Positions 19,415 to 28,900 of a DNA stretch of 64,000 nucleotides are shown one piece after another. The DNA lies in the NCBI GenBank assembly GCA_031292145.1, contig JARLHR010000028.1, positions 94,354 through 158,353 of the forward strand, written 5' to 3'. Numbering within the stretch: the stretch's first letter is position 1; each line of letters opens with the position of its first letter. Origin of the DNA: Clostridium sp. (lineage in GTDB: Bacteria > Bacillota > Clostridia > Clostridiales > Clostridiaceae). Below the pieces are notes generated by a model. The model saw only the letters and a list, made by a program, of their open reading frames with translations. It made no database searches and was not told the origin of the DNA. The position numbers and the translations under genes are program-made.

Positions 19415-20629
19415 CTATAAATACCACTTCAAAAATGCCTCAGCAACTGCAGTTCCAGCTAAACCATTGGGATGTGGATCATCTACTCCGCTTTTAAATT
19501 CCGGTCTAATCATGTTGTCATTTGGTGCTGGCAGTGACAGTACATCTGCAATGTCAAAAACCCTATCCACTCCCTTTGGCGGATTCTTTTTGATTGTATT
19601 ATTAATAGTTCTCCATACTTTTTCTTGTTCACCAATAAAATCAAAAGTTGGCACTGTGAACATTATTATTTTGCATGAAGGATTATTTTCCTTTAGTTTT
19701 TTTACTATTGTGGTTAAGTCCGTTAGAAGTTCCTCATAACTTCTATTAGTAGTACCAATATCATTTACTCCAAGACATATAATAACTTCTTCACTTTGCT
19801 TTGCCTTAAATAACCATCCACCATCACTTGCAGCATCGTAGGCTCTGGCCCATCCACTACCTATATTCCAAACCCCGATCTGACTACCTAGACCATCTGC
19901 AATTTTAGAAACCCAATATTCATATTTGTCCATCTCAGTTCTAACTCCCTGGGTGATTGAATCGCCTATAAAGCACAGCTTTTTTAATACAGACCTTTCA
20001 TATGCAATTAGGTCTGGCAGAACCGTACAGCTCTCTGATAATTTAAAATTAGTGTTTTGTTCTTCTTCTGAACAATTTCCTGAAGCAATATAAGACGACA
20101 TTAAAAGCGTTTCTGTATTATAAGGGAGCATCTTTCCTGTTGATGTTGTGCTAATTGTCCAAGTAAATGCAATATAATGCTCCTCAGGAATATTTAATAA
20201 GACTGAATCACTCCAGAATTTCTCACCTGGTCGAACCTCCTTAGAAGAACTTCCATTGAATGTAATCTGAACAGATGTTCCAGGTTCTATACTTCCATCT
20301 AATTCTCTACCTCCATCAGCTATAGATGCAGCCTCTATAACCCAATTTCCACCAATATCATTAGCAGCAGAGTTGGACCCATCATCCCAAGTAGAATCAA
20401 CCGCATTACAGTGCCAAAAGCTCCATTTAAAGTTTCCGTATTCCCTTGGTTTTACATATGTCCTATAAGTACTTGTAAAAGGCTTATCGAGTCTCATTAT
20501 ATAATTTGAAGCAGTAGAAGCAATCGTAGCAGAAGTACTATTTTCCCACATACTATTAAAAGCTTCTGTGTCAGAAATTTGAGCGTTACTAAGTGCTTTT
20601 TTCTCATTCTCTAGCAAATTCATTTTCAT
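19415..20629 (-). CDS. SGNH/GDSL-type esterase with N-terminal beta-sandwich domain
   Basis: 404 residues. Residues 1-205 form an uncharacterised beta-rich domain. Residues 217-404 are an SGNH hydrolase: nucleophile Ser224 in GDSITQG, a block III LGVNDIG, and the Asp383-x-x-His386 pair in DDPHPNG. There is no signal peptide. SGNH enzymes in polysaccharide loci are often acetyl esterases. Plant xyloglucan galactose is commonly O-acetylated, and this gene lies beside the beta-galactosidase, so removing acetyl groups before galactose removal is a reasonable inference. AGAAGGG lies 8 bases before the ATG. It is the second gene of the GH43 operon. Confidence 0.82.
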   Translation of the reverse strand: MKMNLLENEKKALSNAQISDTEAFNSMWENSTSATIASTASNYIMRLDKPFTSTYRTYVKPREYGNFKWSFWHCNAVDSTWDDGSNSAANDIGGNWVIEAASIADGGRELDGSIEPGTSVQITFNGSSSKEVRPGEKFWSDSVLLNIPEEHYIAFTWTISTTSTGKMLPYNTETLLMSSYIASGNCSEEEQNTNFKLSESCTVLPDLIAYERSVLKKLCFIGDSITQGVRTEMDKYEYWVSKIADGLGSQIGVWNIGSGWARAYDAASDGGWLFKAKQSEEVIICLGVNDIGTTNRSYEELLTDLTTIVKKLKENNPSCKIIMFTVPTFDFIGEQEKVWRTINNTIKKNPPKGVDRVFDIADVLSLPAPNDNMIRPEFKSGVDDPHPNGLAGTAVAEAFLKWYL

Positions 20630-20675
20630 TAATTAACAACCCTTCTTTATTTATCATTCCGTATACCTATATTCT

Positions 20676-22193
20676 CTATTCTATTACTTTGTATTTAAAG
20701 TATTCAAAATCTGCAGGAGTACTATTTCTACTGCCATTGCCAGTAGCATAAAGTCCAAAATATACGCCGATAAAACCACCAGCTACTTCAGAAGATAAGT
20801 ATTTTGTTTCACCATCTGCTATCTCTTTAACAGAATTCTCGCCAATAGCATATTTGAAATGATATTCTCCCTTATCTGCGCTGATTTCCAGCTTGACAGA
20901 ACCATCCCCTATTACTTCCTCAGCGACAATACCTGATAGCTTGCCGATAGTTCTTCGTACGATTATCTTTCTGTTTTGGCTATCTCCTATAACTGCTATT
21001 TCATAATGGTGCTTCTCGTCCATTATAACAGTAAGACCTGCTTCTTCATTTATCTTCCCAGGCTTAAAATCCAGTAAAGTTTCCACTCTGCAGTTTAAAT
21101 GCTGCTGACGCTTTCCAATAAAGGAAGGAGAGTCTACATCATTCAAGGTTATTTCTGAACCATAGATCCTCAAATAGCCTTTCCTCTCTGTCAACGAATA
21201 CATATTTTCATAAGGATTTCTAAGAAAGTTCCATTGATAATCTAATGTGCTTCCATCAAAATTATCTTCAAAAGCATCAGTTAAGGTCTGTTTTGTGCTT
21301 ATTTTATCACTTTCCATTGTTAACCCAACAGTACCATTACCATTTACAACCGGCCACCCTTCTTCATTCCATTCAACAGGTGCTAAAAAGGTTTCTCTCC
21401 CTAAATGATGATATCCATAGACACTTCTAAATCCGAGAAATACCATCCACCAGTTTCCGTTGATATCTTCAACAATGTCTGCGTGTCCAGTTCCTTGTAT
21501 TTCAGAAAATGAGTTATTTCTATGAGTAAGTATAGGATTATTTGAATATGATTCAAAAGGTCCCCATGGATTCTTACTGCGTGCAATAGTTACCATATGA
21601 CCAAATTCAGTTCCACCTTCTGCAATCATTAAATAGTAGTAATCGTTTATTTTGTACAAGTGAGGTGCCTCAGGATGCTTTCCACCAGTGCCAGCCCATA
21701 TGTATTTTACTTCTGTCAATCTCTTTCCAGTCTTTATATCAATTTCAGATAAACAAATTCCTGGAGCTGAAGTTCCAGATTCTGTTGTGCTGGTAAAATA
21801 AACTCTACCATCCTCATCAAATAATAATGAAGGATCTATCCCTCCCTGGTTAACCCAAACAGGTTCAGACCATTTTCCAGCTGGATTATCAGTATATACG
21901 TAAAAATTTCCACCACTTGATACATTTGTTGTAACCATATAAAATAGTCCTTCATGGTATCTTATAGTTGGAGCGAATATCCCCCCTGATCTCCATGTTT
22001 TACCCAGCGGAAGTTGTGAAGCTGTGTTAAGACAATGTCCAATTTGTTTCCAATTCACCAAGTCAGTGCTATGGAATATTGGTACTCCTGGAAAGTAACT
22101 AAATGAACTTGTTACCAGATAGTAATCCTCTCCTACTCTGCAAATACTAGGATCAGGATAAAATCCAGATATAATAGGGTTTTGATATTTCAT
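20676..22193 (-). CDS. GH43 alpha-L-arabinofuranosidase or beta-xylosidase
   Basis: This 505-residue protein has a five-bladed GH43 propeller with the catalytic triad Asp14 (FYPDPS), Asp120 (GGIDPS) and Glu175 (KHPEAPH), followed from about residue 310 by a concanavalin-like C-terminal domain. The fold and the FYPDPSICRVGEDYYLVTSS start resemble GH43 subfamilies 11 and 12, which include arabinofuranosidases of Bacteroides xyloglucan loci. There is no signal peptide. It is the first gene of a six-gene operon (GH43, SGNH, GH42, esterase, GH51, DUF6171-like). A palindrome sits just upstream of its ribosome binding site, and the AraC gene at 22,319 is divergent from it. Confidence 0.88.
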   Translation of the reverse strand: MKYQNPIISGFYPDPSICRVGEDYYLVTSSFSYFPGVPIFHSTDLVNWKQIGHCLNTASQLPLGKTWRSGGIFAPTIRYHEGLFYMVTTNVSSGGNFYVYTDNPAGKWSEPVWVNQGGIDPSLLFDEDGRVYFTSTTESGTSAPGICLSEIDIKTGKRLTEVKYIWAGTGGKHPEAPHLYKINDYYYLMIAEGGTEFGHMVTIARSKNPWGPFESYSNNPILTHRNNSFSEIQGTGHADIVEDINGNWWMVFLGFRSVYGYHHLGRETFLAPVEWNEEGWPVVNGNGTVGLTMESDKISTKQTLTDAFEDNFDGSTLDYQWNFLRNPYENMYSLTERKGYLRIYGSEITLNDVDSPSFIGKRQQHLNCRVETLLDFKPGKINEEAGLTVIMDEKHHYEIAVIGDSQNRKIIVRRTIGKLSGIVAEEVIGDGSVKLEISADKGEYHFKYAIGENSVKEIADGETKYLSSEVAGGFIGVYFGLYATGNGSRNSTPADFEYFKYKVIE

Positions 22194-22211
22194 ACTTATT
22201 CCTCCTCGTTT

Positions 22212-22235
22212 ACAACATTTATGTTATAATGTTGT
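22212..22235. promoter_or_regulatory. Palindromic operator candidate before the GH43 operon
   Basis: ACAACAT and ATGTTGT form a perfect 7-bp inverted repeat with a 10-base AT-rich centre. It ends less than 10 bases upstream of the GH43 ribosome binding site, in the 125-base divergent region with the AraC gene. A bound protein here would block transcription or translation initiation. The binding protein is unknown. Confidence 0.45.
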
Positions 22236-22318
22236 ATAATAGCACATTTAATTATTAAATTCTATGATTATCACACCATTTTATAGCATAAAACAGACAA
22301 ACTTAAAGGAGGATATAT

Positions 22319-23179
22319 ATGACCGAAATGAAACTTAGTTACTTCACAAATGATGAAAGCTTTCCGCTTTTCATTCAGTATGGTAATCATAATGAAGACC
22401 TTTTGATTCATACACATAAGGATTTTTCCGAGCTAGTTATTGTAATGAATGGTAGTGCAAAGCATATTGTTAATGATGAGAATTTTCATATTAAAAAAGG
22501 AGATGTTTTTGTTATCAGTAATAATACCGCTCACGGATATGAAGATACTGAGAATTTTCGCATTTGTAACATAATGTATCGCTCTGAAAATATACTTTCA
22601 GCCGATTATGACATTAAGAAGAATGCAGGATTTCATGCACTATTTGTATTGGAGCCGTATTTTGCTAAAGAACATAACTTTAAAAGCAGGCTAATGCTCA
22701 AACCAAAAGATTTTGAGAAAATTCATATTCTAACGGATATTATGCTTTCTGAGTACCAATCTAAAGCTGAAGGATGGCAGACATTGCTAAAAGGAAGCTT
22801 TATGACTTTAGCTGTAATGCTTTCTAGATTATACAGCTTTGGAAACAGCTCTGATAAAATAGATATAATCAACATTGCCATGTCTATTTCATATATCGAA
22901 AGTCATTATACTGAAGATATCTCCATAGATGTACTTGCTAAAATTTCGCATTACTCTCCAAGACATTTTACAAGAATTTTTATTGCGACTTACCATACCA
23001 CACCATTAAACTACATTATTTCACTCAGAATAAACCATGCCTGTAGTTTACTTAAAGAGAGTCGACTTCTTATATCCGATATAGCACTTCAATGCGGATT
23101 TAGTGACAGTAATTATTTCTGTCGTATTTTTAAAAAGAGAACAGGGCTTGCGCCAAAACAATTTCGAGCTTCCGAATAA
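22319..23179 (+). CDS. AraC-family regulator (RhaS-like)
   Basis: 286 residues. An N-terminal cupin with THKDFSELVIVMNGSAKH and ISNNTAHGYE is followed by AraC helix-turn-helix units (KISHYSPRHFTRIFIATY and ALQCGFSDSNYFCRIFKKRTG, ending APKQFRAS). AAAGGAGG lies 6 bases before the ATG. It is divergent from the GH43 operon across 125 bases and is its obvious candidate regulator. The domain order and motifs resemble RhaS/RhaR-type proteins, but nothing here identifies the sugar sensed. Confidence 0.87.
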   Translation: MTEMKLSYFTNDESFPLFIQYGNHNEDLLIHTHKDFSELVIVMNGSAKHIVNDENFHIKKGDVFVISNNTAHGYEDTENFRICNIMYRSENILSADYDIKKNAGFHALFVLEPYFAKEHNFKSRLMLKPKDFEKIHILTDIMLSEYQSKAEGWQTLLKGSFMTLAVMLSRLYSFGNSSDKIDIINIAMSISYIESHYTEDISIDVLAKISHYSPRHFTRIFIATYHTTPLNYIISLRINHACSLLKESRLLISDIALQCGFSDSNYFCRIFKKRTGLAPKQFRASE

Positions 23180-23262
23180 TTAAAGAAGTAAATATTCATC
23201 ATATGCTAAAATATGTACCCAATCTTTGTAGTTTAATTTATATTTGGCGGATGAAAAAATAA

Positions 23263-23290
23263 AGCTAGAGAGTTTTTATTGCTCCCTAGC
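23263..23290. terminator. Hairpin downstream of the AraC gene
   Basis: GCTAGAGAG and CTCCCTAGC pair with one mismatch around a short loop of T-rich sequence. It lies between the convergent AraC and GH5 genes. About 110 further bases up to the GH5 stop codon hold nothing I can identify. Confidence 0.5.
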
Positions 23291-23400
23291 CTATCTTATA
23301 TATTATTTTGTCGCCTTTAAATGTGGTATGTCATTTCAATTCTTCGATGTTACTGACTCCATAGCATTTAAATTTTTTTACGCATCATCAATTCTATTTA

Positions 23401-24885
23401 CTATATCATTCTACCATCTGAACCTAATGTATAAGAATCTATTGTAGTGTTTGCTAACATAACTCCTGAATCATCTAAGTAATACCAGTCTCCATCTTTT
23501 TGGATCCATCCTTTTAACATTATCCCATTAGATGAAAGATAGTACCAGTTACCACCATCATTTAACCAACCAGTAGCTTTAGAACCATCTTGGCTGATAT
23601 ATGTCCAGTTAGTTCCCTCTTTTACCCAACCTAAAGCCGTAGTAGCAGTATCATTAGCAGTAGTAGTAACATTAGTAGTAGTAGTAGCAGTATCATTAGT
23701 ATTATTATTAGTTACCCCAGCAATCGCGTCCATCTCTTTCAATAGTTCTGGATCTTTAAATTTGCAGGTAGTTCGGTCGTAATAACCACCAGTATCCCAT
23801 AACATAGGACATATGCCTAAATCGTATGCAGCTTTGCATACGGAGGTTGTCCACAAACGTGCCATCTCAGCTGTTCTATCTGCACACATGGCATATTCTC
23901 CAATTATTACAGGAATGCCCTTATCAATAAAAGTTGTTTTCAACTTATTCATATCATCAGAAAGCTGTTTACGGTCTTTATCCGAACCCCAGGTAGTTTG
24001 CATCTTACCCCAGTCAGCATCTTTCGTCATCATTACAAAAGTATATGGCGTGTAATAGTGTACTGAAACAGCACAACGGTTTTGCGGATCATTTGGCATT
24101 TTGTATAAAGGGTCGCAAGTCTTATCAATATCCGTTGCATAGCCTGCAATAAGCAGATGACGTTTTGCATTGTTTCCACCTGAGTTTCTGATTAAATCCA
24201 CAAACGCCTGATTGACACTATTTAGTATTTGGTATGCTTTCGGTTTTCCACTTGTATCACTTTTATAAGTATCCCAGATATCAGGATAATTCCCCTCCTC
24301 ATTTTGTGATTCAAAAATAAGATGATCACCATACTTGGCAAAGCGTGTGCTTATCTGAGTCCATATTGACTTATATCTCTTCATAGTGCCATCATAATCC
24401 GTAGAAAATTTTTGAGTCCATCCTCCATCCCAGTGAATGTTTATAACTACATACATATTATCATCAAGTGCATAGTTCATAACCTCTTCCACACGATCAA
24501 ACAGTTGAGGGCTGATTGTATAGTCAGCCGCCATAAGATTTGACCACGCCACAGGAATACGCAATGAATTGAAACCAGAGTTATGAAGACCGTCTATCAT
24601 AGCCTTTGTGGTAACAGGAGCCCCCCATTCGGTTTCATAATCCTTAACTAATTTACTTTTATTGTAGTCACCACCGTACGCGTCAAGTGTGTTTCCCAAA
24701 TTAGATCCAAGACCCATATCTTTAACTATTTGAGCCGTTGTCATATCATCACGCATAGTGTACTTATCAACACTGGTACTATTTGTATTAGCATCTGCTG
24801 CAGCTACTTGGATATTTAATGATGTAACCATACAAATTGTCATAATACTTGCAGTGATAAATGACATAATTTTATTCATTTTCAT
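23401..24885 (-). CDS. Secreted GH5 endoglucanase with C-terminal cell-wall-binding repeats
   Basis: This 494-residue protein has a signal peptide (cleavage near VAAA), a GH5 catalytic domain (acid/base Glu196 in FESQNEEGN, nucleophile Glu330 in PVIIGEYAM), a Thr/Asn-rich linker at about 393-420, and three to four cell-wall-binding repeats of the choline-binding type (GWLNDGGNWYYLSSNG, GWIQKDGDWYYLDDSG). The repeats should hold the enzyme on the cell surface. The start NLGNTLDAYG and the NEE variant of the NEP motif are common in clostridial GH5 cellulases. It probably cuts beta-1,4-glucan. It shares its C-terminal repeat type with the next two genes upstream, which suggests joint display on the surface. 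Confidence 0.9.
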   Translation of the reverse strand: MKMNKIMSFITASIMTICMVTSLNIQVAAADANTNSTSVDKYTMRDDMTTAQIVKDMGLGSNLGNTLDAYGGDYNKSKLVKDYETEWGAPVTTKAMIDGLHNSGFNSLRIPVAWSNLMAADYTISPQLFDRVEEVMNYALDDNMYVVINIHWDGGWTQKFSTDYDGTMKRYKSIWTQISTRFAKYGDHLIFESQNEEGNYPDIWDTYKSDTSGKPKAYQILNSVNQAFVDLIRNSGGNNAKRHLLIAGYATDIDKTCDPLYKMPNDPQNRCAVSVHYYTPYTFVMMTKDADWGKMQTTWGSDKDRKQLSDDMNKLKTTFIDKGIPVIIGEYAMCADRTAEMARLWTTSVCKAAYDLGICPMLWDTGGYYDRTTCKFKDPELLKEMDAIAGVTNNNTNDTATTTTNVTTTANDTATTALGWVKEGTNWTYISQDGSKATGWLNDGGNWYYLSSNGIMLKGWIQKDGDWYYLDDSGVMLANTTIDSYTLGSDGRMI

Positions 24886-24978
24886 TTTTTATCCTCCTTG
24901 CATCAATTGAAATCTTTGCAAATTTTTTCTTAGTATCTAGCATAATTCGAAAATTATATTTCTATGTATTGATGGAAA

Positions 24979-25040
24979 TATATAAGTTGCATTAAAGATA
25001 TTACAAATCATAATGTAATGTTATTATTGCAACTTATATA
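24979..25040. terminator. Nested hairpin between surface-protein and GH5 genes
   Basis: TATATAAGTTGCA and TGCAACTTATATA form a perfect 13-bp outer stem, and ATTACA with TGTAAT forms an inner stem. It lies between two genes of the same direction. With no good T tract it could be a terminator, a processing site or an mRNA-stabilising structure. Confidence 0.5.
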
Positions 25041-25136
25041 CATTTAATTCATTCCATTTTATTAACTTTGAACTATAGCTAATGTTTTATTAAGTTGACG
25101 CTATTTATTACTTAACCCTAATCATGTATTATTTTG

Positions 25137-25817
25137 TTACTGAATCCAAACTCCATTAGAATCTAATGAATAGCCATCAATAATTGTATTTGATTGCATA
25201 ACACCTGATTCATCTAAATAATACCAATTTCCATTTACATTTAGCCAGCCAGTTTGCATAACTCCCTTATCATTCATGTAATACCATGCTGATCCAACCA
25301 TAGTCCATCCCTTTACTTCGTTTCCTGCTCCATCATATAAATGCCATGTTCCATCATTTAGTTTTTGCCATCCAGTTTTAGTTGCTGTTGCAGTAGTAGT
25401 TGTTGCTGCTGGTGCTGGTGTTGCTGCTGCTACTGTAGTTCCAGTTGCATCTGCAACTGAAACATCAGCATAGCCACTTGTCCAATCAAGCCCTTTAGTG
25501 AATCCTGCTGGTGCTGATGATAGTTTGCCAGATGCAATAAATGTTGCCGTTACTGCTTTTCCATCTGATGTCGCTGATTCAAGTGTATATCCTGAGAATG
25601 AAGCGGCTTTAATATCGGCAGCTAAAGATGCCATTAAATCACTTCCCCACTTTGGACTAAACTTTACTCCTGCTATTGAAATATCTCCCCACAAATTAGT
25701 AACTTTTACCGTTATTCTTGTTTGTGCACTTGTATCTGCTTGAACATTTGATGTTGTAGCTAAACAAATCGCCATAACACCTGCAGTAAAAAATGCCGAA
25801 CTTCTACTTATTTTCAT
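25137..25817 (-). CDS. Secreted surface protein: one copy of an unrecognised ~90-residue module plus cell-wall-binding repeats
   Basis: 226 residues. A signal peptide (cleavage near NVQA) is followed at 33-123 by a module that I cannot assign to a known family: TRITVKVTNLWGDISIAGV, then KWGSDLMASLAADIKAASF, then FTKGLDWTSGYADVSV. An Ala/Thr-rich linker and cell-wall-binding repeats (GWTMVGSAWYYMNDKG, GWLNVNGNWYYLDESG) finish the protein. The module is almost identical to the last of several copies in the neighbouring 1247-residue protein, pointing to recent duplication. It contains no obvious catalytic residues, so binding or adhesion is likelier than catalysis. It lies between a surface GH5 gene and the large multi-module protein gene. 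Confidence 0.8.
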   Translation of the reverse strand: MKISRSSAFFTAGVMAICLATTSNVQADTSAQTRITVKVTNLWGDISIAGVKFSPKWGSDLMASLAADIKAASFSGYTLESATSDGKAVTATFIASGKLSSAPAGFTKGLDWTSGYADVSVADATGTTVAAATPAPAATTTTATATKTGWQKLNDGTWHLYDGAGNEVKGWTMVGSAWYYMNDKGVMQTGWLNVNGNWYYLDESGVMQSNTIIDGYSLDSNGVWIQ

Positions 25818-25922
25818 TTCCCCATCCTCCTAATTATCGATTATAAAAATAACTGAATTTATTTTTCTGCAATTTTTTCTTACTCATTTGTTAAGCTAAT
25901 AATATTAATTTATCACCTACAA

Positions 25923-28900
25923 TCATACATTGCTTAAATACTGAATCCAAACCCCGTTAGAATCTAATGAATAACCATCAACAATTGTATTTGCTTGCAT
26001 AGTACCTGATTGATCTAAGTAATACCAGTTTCCATCCACCTTTATCCAACCAGTTTTCATCACCCCCTTATCATCCATGTAATTCCATGTACCATTATCC
26101 GTTTTTTGCCACCCAGTTTTAGTTACTGCTCCAGCATCAGTATTAGTATTAGTTGCTGCAGCTCCTATTGTAGTTCCAGTTGCATCTGCAACTGAAACAT
26201 CAGCATAACCACTTGACCAATCAAGTCCTTTAGTGAATCCTGCTGGTGCTGCTGATAGTTTGCCAGGTGCAATAAATGTTACCGTTACTGCTTTTCCATC
26301 TGATGTTGCTGATTCAAGTGTATAGCCTGAGAATGAAGCTGCTTTAATATCTGCAGCTAGAGATGCCATTAAGTCACCACCCCACTTTGGACTAAACTTT
26401 ACTCCTGCTATTGTAATATCTCCCCACAAATTAGTAACTTTCACTGTTATTCTTGTTTTTGAATTTGCATCTGAACTTGCATCTGAACTTGTAGCTGCAG
26501 TTTCTCCATCTTTAACTGTTATATATTTATTTGAATTACTAGACCATCCTATTAAGTTAGTATCATCATATACATCAAGGTTATCTATTGATTTATCACA
26601 ACTATACATATCCTGGAAGCTATTTGCTTGCGCTGATTTCTTTATTACTCCATCATCAATAGCCCATACATTCCCATTACTATCCATAGTCCAAGGACAC
26701 AATTCTATACTGGCAGACGTCGGGTTAGTTACTAATGGTACTGTTACTTTATGCTTATTAGCATCATCATATGAACCTATTCTGTCGCTTTTACTTAATG
26801 TTAATTTTGCAACCTCAACTATATCGTTTTTATTACTATCCTGACTCTTATACGCAACATAAATAGCTCCATCAATAATTTTTATTTTTCTTGAAGAATC
26901 ATCTGGCACAACTGCAGAGTAAGCATCCCCATACGACCAGTTATTGTCAATATATCCATCATAATTATCTAGTTCATATGATTCTACTGTATTTGGTAGA
27001 TATGCACCATCTTCTCTTTTTCCTCTAGCCTTAGAAATTTTTTGAACATAATACACTGTTGCTGTAGCAGTATCTGTATAATTAGTACCATTAACTGTTT
27101 GATATCCAGTCACAGGAACGCTAATTACACTATATATATAATCTTTATCTTGTCCTAACGTTCTTACTAATGTTGGTAGCCCTAGTTTAACTGTTTTTCC
27201 ATCTGCTGATGTTTCTTCGTTAAAATTATCTATCTTAACCACATGTGTTCCATCATATACACTAATATTAGCTATTTTTGAGCAATCAATATAGTTTCCG
27301 TTATCATCTGTATATCCATAATACACCACACTATCACTCGTTGTAGTAACCGCTGCATAAACATCTCCATTTAAGTTCTGAATAATAGTTTCTGTTGCAT
27401 TATTTGTATTTTCAGCGTTTACAACTCCTGATGTAGTTACACTTGCTGCTGCACCTGTAGTTGTATCTGTAGTTGTACTTATGCTTGTTGTTATTGGTTC
27501 AATAGAAACATTAGCATAACCATTTGACCAGTCAAGCCCTTTAGTGAATCCTGCTGGTACTGATGATAGTTCGTCAGTAGTAGTAAAGATTGCCGTTACT
27601 GTTGCTCCATCAGATGTTACTGATTCAAGCGTATAGCCTGTGAATGATGCAGCTTTAATATCTGCAGCTAGAGATGTCATTAAATTACTACTTCCCCACC
27701 TTGCACTAAAATTTATTCCTGCTATTGAAATATTTCCCCACAAACTAGTAACATTTACTGTTATTCTTGTTTTTGGGCTAACTAAACCATTTACCGCATC
27801 ATTTAAATTCGTCTTTGATGTATCTACTTGATTTTGTGTTGCAGCGTTATTATTAATTACTGTTTCTGCATTATTTAACGCTGTTGTAAATGTACTCCAG
27901 CTTGCATTTGTATAGCTTCCTTGAGTATCATTTTTATGACTATCATATAATGCTTTCAACGCACTTTTATCGACACTTACTGCTGCTCCTGTAGTTGTAC
28001 TTGAATTAACTAATCCACTTACTGCATTATTTAAATCCGTCTTTGCTGTATCTACTTCATCTTGTGTAGCAGCGTTATCATTAATTACTGTTTCTGCATT
28101 ATTTAACGCTGTTGTAAATGTACTCCAGCTTGCATTTGTATAACTTCCTTGAGTATCATTTTTATGAGAATCATATAATGTTTGTAATCCACTTTTATCA
28201 ACACTTGCTGCAACTGTATTTATTTTTTCAAGTGAAACATCAGCATGGCCATTTGACCAGTCAAGCCCTGTAGTGAATCCGGCTGGTACTGATGATAGTT
28301 CGTCAGTAGTAGTAAAGATTGCCGTTACTGTTTTTTCATCAGATGTTACTGATTCAAGTGTATAGCCTGAAAATGTAGCAGCTTGAATATCTGAAGCTAG
28401 AGATGTCATTAAATTGCTACTTCCCCACTTTGCACTAAAATTCACTCCTGCTATTGAAATAGTTCCCCATATACTATCAATTTTTACTGTTATTCTTGTT
28501 TGTGCTTGTTTTGTTCCTGCTGCTTCAGCAGTGTTAAATGCTGTAGTTGCTGCTGCAAGTGCTTCTACTGCATTATCTCCTTCTGTTTTAGTACACTCTG
28601 TTTTATCAGCTATTGCTTGAGCTGCTGCAATTGCATCTGTGTAAGTCTTCTTAACTGCTGCAGTTACCCATTTGCTAGCTACTAATACATCAGAACCATC
28701 TGTGCTTACTTCTACTGAGTTACTGTTTGTAGTTGCTGCTGTTATCGCATCTATTAATGCGCTTTTCTTTGGAGTAACAGTAAATCCCCAAGTTGGTTTT
28801 GTCCATTTTTTTCCACTACCCGTGGTAATAAAATCATCTGGCAAACTCGTAGGGATTGTCACACCTACCTTAGGTAATAATGTAAATTTTATATGATAGC

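Noticed and set aside
1292-24885. Cellulosomal origin of the secreted GH74 and GH5 enzymes
   Set aside because: None ends in a dockerin (no paired calcium-binding repeats) and no cohesin or scaffoldin gene is visible. The C-terminal repeats of one GH5 are of the cell-wall-binding type.
24979-25040. A riboswitch before the GH5 cell-wall-repeat gene
   Set aside because: The structure is a simple nested hairpin with no conserved riboswitch core that I can recognise.
27780-28496. Regular repeats that might suggest a CRISPR array
   Set aside because: The repeat units are long, in frame and coding, with no short repeat and unique-spacer pattern and no cas genes nearby.
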